From Ancylostoma caninum (taxonomy: Eukaryota; Nematoda; Chromadorea; Rhabditida; Ancylostomatidae), in assembly GCA_037903475.1 (NCBI GenBank), contig JBAJFG010000319.1:62001-126000 (forward strand): a DNA stretch of 64,000 bases, read 5' to 3'. A program made the translations under genes and the position numbers. Below are positions 35,250 to 47,388 of the stretch, piece by piece; the stretch's first letter is position 1, and each line of letters opens with the position of its first letter. The notes beneath the pieces were generated by a model. It was not told the DNA's origin. It saw nothing but the letters and a program-made list of their open reading frames with translations, and did no database searches.

Positions 35250-38200
35250 AACGAATCATTTCCTGAGGAGACTAGGTAATTCCAGTTTTCACCGAGTCGA
35301 ATGATATTCGAATAATCATCGGAATGCTCGAACATGCACACCGTAGAGTGCCAGGAGTTCCAGGAGGAGTGAATCGAATGAAAAAGGTTGCAATTCTACC
35401 AGACATTATTAACTCCTACATGCGTCATTTCATGTCTTCGAGTGTTCGAGTCGCTATTCGAATACTATTTGATCCAGCAACATTCTGCTATTCATGGACT
35501 CACTCCGAATAATAAAAAAAAACCAAAAGAGGAAACGAAGCACAGGCTACATCAGACAAAACACAGCGCAAAGCAGCTCGATGATGCGAATACCTGGCTA
35601 CGCAATATTGCGTACACAAGAACTTGTCAAACCGTAGGCTGAGTCAATGATTTGTCAATCCGCTATCGATTCTTACTAGAGTTCCTTCTGTTTATCTCAG
35701 AAATAAGGCTAGCAGTCCCTTCCTCCTTTTCAGTCGCGGTTTCACCCGCTCCCCCCTCCCCCAATCCGCAGTCGCCTTTCCGTCCCCATTCAACCTTTAG
35801 TCAAATAAGTGCGGTTGTTCGTCGTCACATGGCGGCCATCTGTCGCTGATACGATAAACCGCGTCAAAAAACAGCCATCTATTTCTCTAAGAACGTGATA
35901 AATTGATGGTTAACGTCGCTTTACGTTCGAAAACATTTTCATCACTAGCGATTATGTGGTGCAGTGTGGTTTGTGCGAGATCTGGTTTAGTACTGAAGTG
36001 ATGCAAGTGCCGAGAAGTTCTTTTGTGTGAAAGAAAGGTAATGTTACTGTGAACATTCACGAAGATTTATGGAGAACATCACAGAAACGCACAAAACCAC
36101 ATGCCGCAAAGGTAGTCAGTCCATTGTCAATTCTAGGATCTCGACCCTTACACTTTGGTCGAAAGAAACTCTGAGACTCCAGTGAAAAGTAGGCACAATA
36201 CAGGCTAAAGGTAGCAAGCCTGTATGTGATGGTAACACATTGCGAACCAAGCTCATTTTTACATGACTAGCCAACATTGCGGACAATGTGCTGCACATGG
36301 TGCCCCACGCCCTTCCATTCCCATGTGGCCAGGTGATGCACATGGTGCATCATGCGAAATATGCTCCACAAGATGTGCTGTTTATGTAAATACAACCTTG
36401 ATCAGGTGATGCAAATGATGAGTAATCTAAAAAATGCCATCTGGGCATCCATGCTCACCATGGAAAAATCTGCGCTGCCCGCAGTGTGTTAGTGTCTGAG
36501 CTCCGGTTCTGGCAATCTGATTCGTGGTTTTCTGTGTTTAAAGATGCAGTGATGCAGTCCTGAAATAGAGCCATTGGGGGAGGTGCAGTTCTCAACATCA
36601 AACCATGAAGTGATGCACCATATCCACTGCATGCTTATACGGGCACGAAATGTAGTGATGCACCGTGTGCATCAAAGGGTCGCCATGGGTTTATGACTCC
36701 TAGCACTGGTTACCCCATGCATGCTGAAATTGTTTGGTTGGAAGTTGTTGGTTAGAGCTCTGGCTGCCCTCTGTTCTTCACATATTCTTTCGCCGAGTTC
36801 TACAAATTTGTGGACGACTCCTTCAATTACTTTTTTCTAGGATAGGATTCGTTCTTCTCATTGATTCATAATGCTCTTCGTATTGCGCATACACTCTTCA
36901 GATGACAGTAATTCTATTTCCTAGCTCTGGAAGTCGATGATTCCCGACATGCTCCAGTCTTAAAGCCAGCACTATTTGAATGTTTCTGCAACAATAAAAC
37001 GATGCTGTGTCTGCTTTTTCTGCCCTACCAAATATAGTGTTTCTAGAGCCTTCACATGCAACTCATATGAGGTAGCGTTTTTCGGCCTGTAGATAGTAAT
37101 GGAATGAGAATCTCACGAGTCCCATAGCTTTGACAAGCCGTGTCGGATGACTATCATGTGATTCTTGTCTTGCCTTCCACCCAAGGGAAAATTTTGAGAG
37201 GAGTCAGCAGACGAGGGACTGTGCGTCGGTCATGCACTCCAGAATAGGTGACTCGTTCTCGAAGAATCGCTTCTAGAGTCGTCAAAAGCGGAATTGCAGG
37301 AGGGGAAGCATCTCATTTAGGTTCCGTAAAAGATACGTATTCTCGCTCATGGAAACTATCAAACCAGCGATGAATGTACTACACCAGAACTTGACCGAGT
37401 TTGTTGGCGTTAAACGCCCAAGACGTCCGAATGTTCATCATTCACATCGGTAAGCTCGCCCACATTTTACAAAAATGGATCTGCAGAAGATCCATAATCT
37501 TAGCTGGGTACACCCACATGTTCAACCAAAGGCTCCAAACCTGCCCATAACTGAATACGACCGTTTCAGGCTGTTCAGCAGTTTCTTCTGAAAGCGAGAT
37601 TCTTGAAAAGAGTCCACTCAAGAGTCAAATTCTTTGATGTGTAGCTCGTGAAGTTGTGGCTAGCAAAGATCAGCTCGATAGATAGGCTCTGGTCACGTAC
37701 GGGGGTGCTCATTATATCTCTGGCTGATATCTCAATCCGACAGAGAAATTTGATTTTGGTAGAATTGTCTCTTCGAGCAACGAAGTAGTCACGCAGGTAG
37801 AAATGTGTGAGGGAACGCTCTGGCACCGTTTGTTCATTATTTTTACTGATTTCTATAATAGAGTTCCTCTATATATGTACCTTTAACCCAGAAGCTATTA
37901 TATATGTTATCATATCCAGTTTTTGTGCAAGCTGCATTATATTACAAATAATATATTACTACGCGTAGACTAAGGCTCTACTACTTTCCCATATCACTGT
38001 GACAAACCTAGCGAAACGATGGAACAACCATCCATACGACGTTAATCTGCTGATGTCTCGAATTTCTGCTTTCCTTGTCTAAAAGAGAGCCTCCAGAGGA
38101 ATAGTTTTAAATCAGCCCTCGTAATCCATTAACATATTTAGCTGTTTTGGTAAATGTTTGTCACATTCCTATAGGTGAGCTGACCACGTGATTAGGGTTT

Positions 38201-40690
38201 TGTTTATTTGGACTAGGTGCTGCTCCACGAGAAGGCAGCGAGGCATACAGCTAGCATGGAGAAAAGAAGAATTACCCACTAATACTTATGCAGTTGGTGT
38301 TAGAACTGAAGAAAGAAAGGCATCGAACAACTAAAAGTGCTCGATGATGCGCTACTCTATCTCTCCCAGAACACTCTATGTCTGATTTTCATGTAACAAC
38401 TCCTACTTGCGCGACAGGCCGTTTGAAAGGGAAACAAATGGGGCGTGGGACTACTGACAAACTACAGTGTCTTGGAATATTACGGTCACGTACTCTGCTG
38501 CAGCTCTGCCACGGTTACTACAGGGTCGCGATCCATCAAATGAGTTCTTACCATCTGTACTTTGCACGGAGAGCAATGAACAAATCTAGAGATTCTGCAG
38601 ATGTGGTTTGTTGAGATCGTTGTACGAATTACCCACATATATTACCGCCTGCGAAAGAAAGAAGAAGACATCTTGGGAAGACATCATCTTGCTGCTGATG
38701 TCTGGGAAGACACGTTAAAGTGCAAAAATTATAACCAACAATCAACAAAAATTATAATTACGTAACTATTAACGACCTGCACAGTGAGAAAAAATTACTG
38801 GTTATGTACATAAGGTGCTACTGCTCAAGCTGCTACTATACTGCTCGCGAAGTATAAGCGCTGCAGCCGCGTCGGTAGTGGTTTTTGTGCGTATCGATTG
38901 TGGGCGACGCGTCGTTAACGCTGTCGTCGATTACGTATCAAACCCAACGTTGCAGCGATCGCTGCGATCGCAATCGAGTTAGTTGAGCCAACCCCTAGAA
39001 CTTCTCTTTTCTTTTGCAATTTTCGAGATTTTACGAAATTCTATGCCCGGTAAGGAAAATGCTTTTCTCGGTGGAGACTCCTTATCCCGTTGCCTCCTCT
39101 TTTCTGCTTTCATTAGCACGCTCCACACAAAAAATCGTGGCTTCTCCGCAGAAAAAGCCTCAGAGTGCCTCGAAGTGCAACGGAGAGCTCGCGGCTATTG
39201 GCTACGCGCCGCGACGCCGACAACTTTTTCTTGGCCATTCCGCTTGCTTCTGATGGCCCATAAATCGTCGCGTTGTTGCGATGCTTCCTCGTCTCGACCG
39301 ACCGCGGCCGGCGTCACGTGTGATCGCTGCACATCTACGCAAAAATGTGAATTATCGCCGTGTTCTGCGGCCGACCCCGTCAAGGCCGCAAGCGGCCTTA
39401 TCTCGCCGGGCGCAGTTTGGAAAGTCCGCTCGTAAAAAGCGCACAAGCCTTTTGGGGGCGGCTCAGCCCGCGGTTTCGTCGACATGCACGGCCATCGCTC
39501 AACCTTCGAAAATCGTCACTGCTCGAAAAAGTGCCGAACAGGCCGTTACAGGACCCGATTACGTGGTTGTTATCGCCGTTTCCAACCGGATAAATCTGTC
39601 TTCTTCTCTTTTTTCCCGCTGATCTGATGCTGCAGGTGAAATCTCCCCTGCATTTCGCAACCACCTACTGCAGAAGAAGTGTTCGTGCAGTAAACCCTCA
39701 GCGAAATGATTTCATCTGACTGCAAAGTGAAGATGAATTGGCGACCACTGAACGTCCCGACAGGGACGCCGCACCTTTTTGAGATAACGATAAGACCGCA
39801 AGGTTCTACAGACATTCGAAAGGGGGGTGGGGGGTGCGACCATGTGACCTTCTCGCTTAGAAGGACCGCTCCAGAATTTATCTGTTACAAAGGCACGAAG
39901 CAAAAGTTAAAAGATAACACTGCGGTTACACTCTACATAGAACATAGCCTCCTCCTATCGTTGTTGTCAGCAAAATCGATTTTGATCTCTATCGATCAGC
40001 ATTGTAGACGTCGCAGCCGCACGCACCCTAAATAATCGATAGGTATGGAAATCATTAGTGCGATGCAGGATGCAATACTCCACGTGGAGCATAGGAAGCA
40101 GCTGTCTTGTAGATTTGCTCGCCACAACATGATTCAAAAATTTTTGCAAATATAAATGTAAAAATTGATGAATATTTTGCACTAGTTCATCCTTTACTTA
40201 TTTCCTATTCGTTACATTTATTATTGTCTTGAAACTTTTATTATTGTTATCTGTATCGTTGTATTACGTTGTTACACCCAAGAGACGCCAATGTTCGAAA
40301 GCCACACACTGCTCCTCATCACAGCGCCGGTCTCGAACTAGAAGAGTGATAACAATGGGATATGCGGACACGCAGACGATCAAAGTGGCAAAACACTAGT
40401 GACACGTTGCTGCGCGCCAGAATCCAAATGTCTCCTAGAAGCTCTTGTGATTTTTCAACTTGTTAATTTCCAGTATATTTACTATTTTTTGGGTGAATGT
40501 GTATAGTCATTTAAAAGCTCATTTCTATCTGTTTCTATCTCTTTGGGGCTATCCATCCATATGGTTGTTTTTGAACAACCTAGCCTTAACTAGTTGGTGT
40601 ATGACTACGCTCACCTAAGCAGCGGAAGACAGAGGAAAAACAAATAATTTGACAAGAGAACTTTCATTTAAAAAATTGAATTTATCCATC
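35248..40690. other. no supported gene; palindrome cluster and GC-rich block
   Basis: Contains the TGATGCA cluster (36280-36680, listed separately). A GC-rich block at about 38860-39560 has many CpGs, a perfect GCAGCGATCGCTGC palindrome at about 38952, and overlapping open frames on both strands caused by its composition. None of those frames has a recognised domain. Confidence 0.45.
36289..36674. promoter_or_regulatory. cluster of TGATGCAC-N3-GTGCATCA dyads
   Basis: Two perfect copies of an 8-3-8 palindrome occur at 36334-36352 (spacer ATG) and 36656-36674 (spacer CGT). A degenerate copy, TGCTGCACATGGTGCCCCA, is at 36289-36307. Half sites TGATGCA(A/C/G) lie at 36407, 36550 and 36611. The arrangement resembles a set of dimer-binding sites, but it could be a decayed repeat; no adjacent gene is recognised. 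Confidence 0.45.
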
Positions 40691-40693
40691 GAT

Positions 40694-40976
40694 CAGTAAC
40701 GGACGCAAAAGCTTGGCGGGAGGGGGGGGGCGTGGGAAAGAAGATGGGGTCTCCGCCTAGATGGAAAGTAAAATTAATGATAATGTTAAAATTAATTAAT
40801 TTAATTTAAATCAATGTTAATAATTGTAAATCATCAATAAAAATTATTTCAACGATAATAATGAGCAACTAAAAATGAGCTGCATAATACAAGATTTTAA
40901 TTGTTTTATGAAGTAATTTCAAAAGTTTGGCGACCCATTGCTAGGGGCGCCCCCCCCCCCCCTGCGTCCGCCATTG
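40694..40976. mobile_element. hAT-like MITE, copy 2
   Basis: Same family as 16428-16659: left end CAGTAACGGACGC, then GGCGGG with a G run and GTGGGAAAGAAGATGGGGTC; right end a C run with CTGCGTCCGCCATTG. The AT-rich interior shares AATACAAGATTTT with copy 1. Flanking octamers CCATCGAT and CCATTAAC match only in the first four bases and one other, so the target duplication is uncertain. This copy is 51 bp longer. Confidence 0.8.
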
Positions 40977-42090
40977 CCATTAACCCGAGGTAATTAATTG
41001 AAGAATAAGATTTCCAGAATTCCAGCTGGTTGAGGGGACTTTCTGAAATATTCTCTCAATGCAGCGGAAACTTGGCTCTGCATGATATCATTGGGTAAAA
41101 CTTTTACCAAACCTGGACCCAATCTATTCTCATGATTGTAGGTGAAGGTTCCCCCAACGGCGCTACGTAAGTGATTTCGGGTTGAGACGCGTCTCAGGTT
41201 ATCGTACCTATGGGTAGAAGAATGTTTTGACAGGATTCCAACTGGTTTTCTGCTGGTATATCAATCTACCATGAGCAATCTGCTGTTCAGGAAATCCGTT
41301 TGAATGCGTCACGATTGTGTCGGCTAGTCACAAAAGCTATCCAATCGAATGCGCACTTCCCCACAATGCTAGCATTTCCCTGAATATTGAGCTATTTTCG
41401 TGGTGTCACTAATAACACAGTGGTACAGCCCTTCTAAAAAAAATAGGCGGATTCCGGCCGGACCTGGGCGAGAGGTGCGGAGAGAACATCCTTCATCCTG
41501 CTAGAGGGTCGAGTAGGTTCCTCGGTGATTCTGCAGCCGCAACGCTTTGAAAGTCGTACGCGCAATCAGTCTTTCTTTTCGACAAGGGCTATACATCTGG
41601 ATTCAGCTGTGCTTCACAGGATACCTGAGAATCCTGCTTCTGAGGCGCACTGAAACAAACTTCGATCCCAAATAGGAAGGAGGCGGTCAACTTGGCAATA
41701 GGAGTGAGTTTTTCCACAATCACGGTTGGGTGTGGCCCACGTGATGTGATGATTTGTTAGAAAATACTGTCAGAACGTTACTGGTTTTCAGTGGTTGAAC
41801 CACTCGGTGTTTACTCCTAAGGGTTTTTTTTTCTCACCGCAAGACTAAGTCACGCTTTGCCAAAAGCATTTTAAAACAGAACAGAAAAACCACAGGGTTC
41901 ATCAACTAAAAGATGACGTTATTGATGTGCAAAGAGCCGCATCTAACCTCATAGCTGGTTTAGGTTCCAAACATGGTATGATCGACATGGTGTTGTAAGT
42001 GCTGGAATGAAGCTCGTACACATGCGACAAGCCCATTTTTAACCAGAATAGCGCAGTTTTGAAGAAGTGCAATTAAGTATGTAGTTCCCT
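40977..42090. other. no supported gene
   Basis: No recognised coding or RNA feature. Confidence 0.5.
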
Positions 42091-42487
42091 CTATACCTAG
42101 GACCGAATAAAAATCGAATAATTTTGTTACTTCAGCTAACAATTAGGAAACAATCCAAACGTCCAGATATCGAGAGTGGGAGAGCCGTGAAGCTCTTGTT
42201 TTCCTTCGTACGGTCGTGTACTGGTTTTCGATGTTGGAACATTCGAATTTCAAATTTATTCGAAATCGAATATTTTGCTTTCCATTAGCGAATACTTCGG
42301 AGAAATGACACTGAATGAATAACACTCGAATGCTCCAGTATTACACAGAGACCAATGTGGTGCTGTATGAGAGAAAAGAAGAACCTCAGGGCTTTCTTAT
42401 CCTAGGATATTTGGTTGTTTAGATTGTTTCCTAAATTGTTACCTGAAGTAACAAAATTATTCTGTTTTTATCCGATCCTAAGTATAG
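42091..42487. mobile_element. MITE B with ~70 bp inverted repeats
   Basis: The left arm 42091-42160 (CTATACCTAGGACCGAATAA and onward) matches the reverse complement of the right arm 42417-42487 over its whole length, including AATAATTTTGTTACTTCAG. The centre has several GAATATT/CGAAT short inverted motifs and no coding frame. Fragments at 34843 and 47311 show the arm sequence dispersed elsewhere. No clear target duplication was found. Confidence 0.85.
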
Positions 42488-42924
42488 TTTCTTCCGTGTA
42501 ACAAGATTTAAGGAGGAAAAATCTAAAATTCTTAGCAAGCACTCAAGCTCAACCCGCTTTGTAGGCGTGTTCTCGCCGCATTACCTGCCAGTTCACTCTT
42601 TCCTCTCCATCTTCGCCGAAGCGAAGACTAATTCGACGTCTCTCATTGCGATATCGCAGCTGTAAGGAGAATTAGAAAGAAGGAGAAGTCGCCTACGCTC
42701 TTTCCATTCAGATGCCAATATGCTTGGCGTTCGTAGAATCTGACGTATGTCAGCGATTGGCCAAGCTATCGCTCTATGGTTAATAATGTCCAGACGTCGT
42801 ATAAGAAGGATCTTGTTTGTGCAGAGTTGGAAGTGTATGCACACATCCCAATGTTGATTTCAAAAATCGAAGCAGTTACATGTAATGGGTGCAGATGCAA
42901 GCCATTAGTTTGAGCTATGCAAGC

Positions 42925-42926
42925 AT

Positions 42927-42969
<43 letters not shown>
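42925..42969 (+). repeat. (ATTT)n microsatellite
   Basis: Eleven ATTT units, followed by ATACACAACGAGGCGTGCC, which resembles the sequence after a similar tract at 20868. Confidence 0.95.
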
Positions 42970-42970
<1 letters not shown>

Positions 42971-45900
42971 TCGGTATACACAACGAGGCGTGCCATTTGT
43001 TATGCAAATTTGCGAGAATTAAAACAAGAATAAAAAAATAAGAAGCTCGCAGCTATAACAGCTGCAACGCAAACGTTACGGAAGAAGGAATCGAAAACAG
43101 TTTTTGGACCAAGTGTGGCGGATATGGAAAAACCGTGGGGAAGAAGTTTGATTGAGGCATTTTTATAAGCAATTCAAAAAAGTTAGTTGTGAAAAATTCT
43201 TTAAGGAGTGAAATTCAGGTTCAAAATGGAAAATTCAATGAATTGGATCCAATTCCGTGCAGTTTTCTTCGTACAATATTTCATCGGAATCATCGCTGAA
43301 GTACACTATGATTAGCGTTTTTATCCATAGCAGACGCTCCTTATGACTAAATGTTTGCGCAGAAACTGCAGGGTTGACCGTGGGTTCTCTGAGGAGAGGG
43401 AAGGATCTTGGTAGAAGATTTTAACTGGATATTATGGAAAAAGAATGACCTGTGTCACAAGCTGAGCCTGACTAGCCAAACAATGAGAAACAATACTTAA
43501 TCATAGATGAATAATAATTAAAAAGAAAACGAATTAAAAATACTGCTTGTTCTTTTTCTATTTTGTTGTCAGACTGCTACTACTTTCGGTCCTTGCTCCG
43601 ATTTCAGTGTTGCGAGTTTTTTGATGTATTCCAGTTAATAAAAAGGTGAACGACAATGTCGCTTTTGGCCTAACCATAGCGCTTACGCAAGCCTTGATAT
43701 TTGAGCTTTCGAATTTCGTTTCGGAATTTCCCGAATTTCTTGAATTCCTGCGCCGATAACTCTTGGACTTGGTCTCTGTTAGCTGTTCCCACAAATTCCT
43801 CACGAATATTAGGTTTCTGTTAGGGCTTGGCTTGCGATTAGCTTCGTCTTTTCGGGGAGAGAGGGAGGCCTTGACGTTCTTCCATGGAAAAAGGACTGCC
43901 TTATCAGATCATCGATTATCAGTTCTTACTCACAGGCCACACCTCGAACATGGACCATGGGTCGAGAGTGCACTTCGGTCGGCTTCTAGAAGGAGTCATC
44001 TATTTCCTCGATTTGTTTTGGGTTGGGATCGAACATCGTACCAGCACTATAGACGTTCGTTAACACCAAGGCCATTATTTTTGCTGTAAAATATTCTCTC
44101 ATCTAATCCACTTTTATTTCCGACAGCTCGAGATTTATTTCATGCGGGCGACCTCATCGGGCAGTGGTCAGCCAAACAACGAAAAACGTGAAATATGGCC
44201 GAGCATTGAACGTTAGCAAGAGATCCAACACCGATCCAGGAAACGTTCATTCGTTGAATAGCACATCTAACATTTATGAGGGCATTTCCATAGAACAGAA
44301 GGCGGGGTCATCCGGCTGAAAACCGATCCGTCCCACTGCACATTGTCTGATCAAGTGCAGGCGACAGCGACATAATGACTAGGCGGAGGAGGACAACGGG
44401 GGCCCGCGGAGGGATTTCACGTGAAACGCCACAAGCCCGCACGACTGCGACCACCTCATAAACCTCATAACCGAGATGTACAACATGTCTTAAGCACTTC
44501 AAAGTGCAACTATACAGCGAAGCGTCAGAGTTCGTGTGCTGCGGGGCCAGACAATGCGTCGAAGATCTCCACCGGGGGAAGATTTATCTTCTCAGACTGA
44601 GACTGATGGCTGTCAGTACAAGCTAAATCCATGAAATAACCACGATTCATCTCAGCAGCCCACGCTTCCTGCCCTAGCGGCTCAGCGAACGTCCACACTA
44701 CCATCTCCCTAGTTAATATTGCCTAGCCGTCGTGTAACAAGGATCCTGTTTATACGGAAGTGGGATGCTGGTGAAACTAGGCGAAAACACCACGATTAAA
44801 TGAAATGCACTATTGAAAGCATTGCGCCTGCCAATTTGAAGGCTTAATTAACTCTCTGGGCATGAAAACAGAAGCATCCGTGGTCAGTTTTCAGGATTTG
44901 TGGCTTCTCCAAGCAAATAATCTCATAAGCGTTCAAGCCTCTTATGTAGTTGTTGCAGAGGTTTTTGCAAAGACATGCGCTGGATTTATGACAGCCTATG
45001 TCTTCAAGTAAACAAAATTTGGGTCCGGAATTGAACAAAATTACATAGCGCGTTAAAATTACGGGGGAAAGATCCCAAGAAGTGTATTTTCACTTGGAGG
45101 AATATGGCTTATGGAGCAGTGGAACTATAAATAATAAAAGACAAATAATGAACGAAAGCCTAAGCAATTGGAAGGATCATTTCCTCACATTGGAAGGATT
45201 AAGTGGGACTTCAAAGGAATTCCACCCACTCTTTCCATTTCAGTCCTATTTCTTTTTTTCTTTGTCTGGTAGCATGAATGCAGCCCGTACAATGTTTGCT
45301 GCCATCCTCTACTCAGTTGCTGCTCAATTTCTCCTGCTTTTAGCAGCAACTGAGGGGAGATGACAGCAGATGGAGGAGATGCTCCCAGGGTTTGTACTCG
45401 ACGTATTAGGTGCATTGTTCGGGTTGCGTTCCTGCTGTACAGTTATCAGAGTTGAAGCACCTTTTGATACGTTCAAACAGGAAAAAATACTGAATAAGTT
45501 AATCGACAAAGAATTTAATAAATAAATAAATTTTGAAAATGATGTAATCAGCCCATTTCCGAGCATCCTAGAGCGGGGAGCACTTCTTCACTCAAGTATC
45601 GTTCGGTAAAAATCTTTCTTATCCATTTCTGTCTTCATTTCAAGTGAAAATATCTGGACCCTTACCAGTCTTTATACAGAAAAACCACGTAAACGTATTT
45701 TTTCATATCGATCATTTTTGTTTTTAAGCTAATTCTTCATTCATAAGGAGGCGATGTCACTGTATGGACACTGAAAAGGTCAACTCTGGATTATTTTTGA
45801 TATTATTTCGAACAAGTGCATAACAGCTAATCCCTCGAATCGGATTACAGCTACTATGGACTCTACACTGTGCCAGCTACAACATCATCTGCTCCTATTG

Positions 45901-47310
45901 CACATCTGGAGGGTTTCCTCAAGGGGGTTGTAGAAGCTTAGTTCCAGGGTGCTATGAGGTCACTGGCACTTCTCTTAACTTTTTTCCCATCATGGTCATT
46001 ATTTGGTATTTCATTTCACGTTCACAGCACATTTGGCGTCTCCAGTTGCAATCCTGCACTGTTCATTTATTTTTGTTCATTATTTTGTTGTTTGTTTTTT
46101 TTTATTTTAAAGTGCTAAATGACGTTGCCGGGTTTTCGCAAGAAAATTAGGACTCGCATGCAGCTGCTAAAACAATTTCTCGGAGAAACCGTTGAGCTGA
46201 TTGAGCTTTGGACAACTTGTCTGCAGGATTTTGCCAAGTCTAAGAGAAAACATCCCACGCTTCAGACGGGAAAACAGAATATGACATAGTCACCTTCTTG
46301 AGGAACTTCTGCAAGGGATGACTTCTTCGTCTAAAATACATTAAACTGCAAGAAACTCCTTATCTAATGTGTTCTGCTCGTTCTTCGCCTCGCCGAGCCC
46401 TGTTTCCTGAATATCTCACGGCAATTTCCACCGCATTTCCCACAATCTGCGCCCGATAATGGCAGAACGCAACGGTCGGCTTTTCTGTATTGCGAAACAC
46501 GGCAATCGAATTGTTCATCGAAAAACGTGCCTATGCCAAATGGTACGGAAAATTCCCGGATCCTCGAACCGCACTATCGTTCCAGAACCTTGCACTGATA
46601 AGAAGTGCTGACAGTTCCAGTGAGTCATCCAGGACACCTCCCACCGCCACCGACCACGCGAACACGAACCGACGCCGAGCTATTTCCTCCGCTCGGCTAA
46701 CGACGATGACGACGGAGGTTTTTCTGAAAGCAGCACATTGACTCACGACGTGCGCGGCACGCTCGCTTCACGTGCATGCATGTGAGATCCACATGCGCTC
46801 CGGACGAGCATTTTCGAGTGAGTCGCCGGCTCTGAAAGCGGAGAACCGCCGCCGGCCCGCAAAAACGCCGGCTGCCGCGGGCTCGAGTGGAACGCTAGTT
46901 CTTACAGCCAGTTGTTTTCAATGAAAATCTTGTGCTCGAAGAACAATGCAGGGATGTGGGGCTGTGCAAAATTTACAGCCAGCACTGGGATTGCACTTTA
47001 GCCGAAAATGTCCCCGCGGAAACGCTGCTTGGCCGCCGCTCTTTCACAGTGCATTTTGGCGTTCTGTCGGCATGTCCCATCGATTGCAACGACCAAATAC
47101 TGCCCAGCTAACCGTGAAGGGGACGTGAATCCATGTCATCTGGGCTGAGAAGTGACTTCATAGACAGTGCGAGGACCTGCCAGGTAATCCAGAAAATAGA
47201 AAATACGTTGTATTAGTTCAGGACTGAATTCTTTTATAGGATCATATAGGGATTGCATTAATATAGGGGCTGTTCGATTTGAGTGAATAACGCGGTCTAT
47301 AATTACTATA
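42970..47310. other. no supported gene; GC-rich patch at 46390-47120
   Basis: No recognised gene. The patch at 46390-47120 is GC-rich and CpG-rich with GCCGCCGG and CACGTGCATGCATGTG sequences. Open frames there occur on both strands and are probably compositional. It could be a promoter or unannotated 5' exon. Confidence 0.4.
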
Positions 47311-47388
47311 ATTTGGACCGAGTAAAAAAGGAATAATCTAACCAATTTAATCAATAAGGACTGGTTCAAAAAATCTGGACCATTTGAA
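47311..47388 (+). repeat. repeat B fragment 2
   Basis: GGACCGAGTAAAAAAGGAAT and a later GGTTCAAAAAATCTGGA, like the fragment at 34843. Confidence 0.55.

Noticed and set aside
39281..39622. Basic protein-like frame (SARKKRTS) in a GC-rich block
   Set aside because: Several overlapping frames on both strands are equally open because of base composition.
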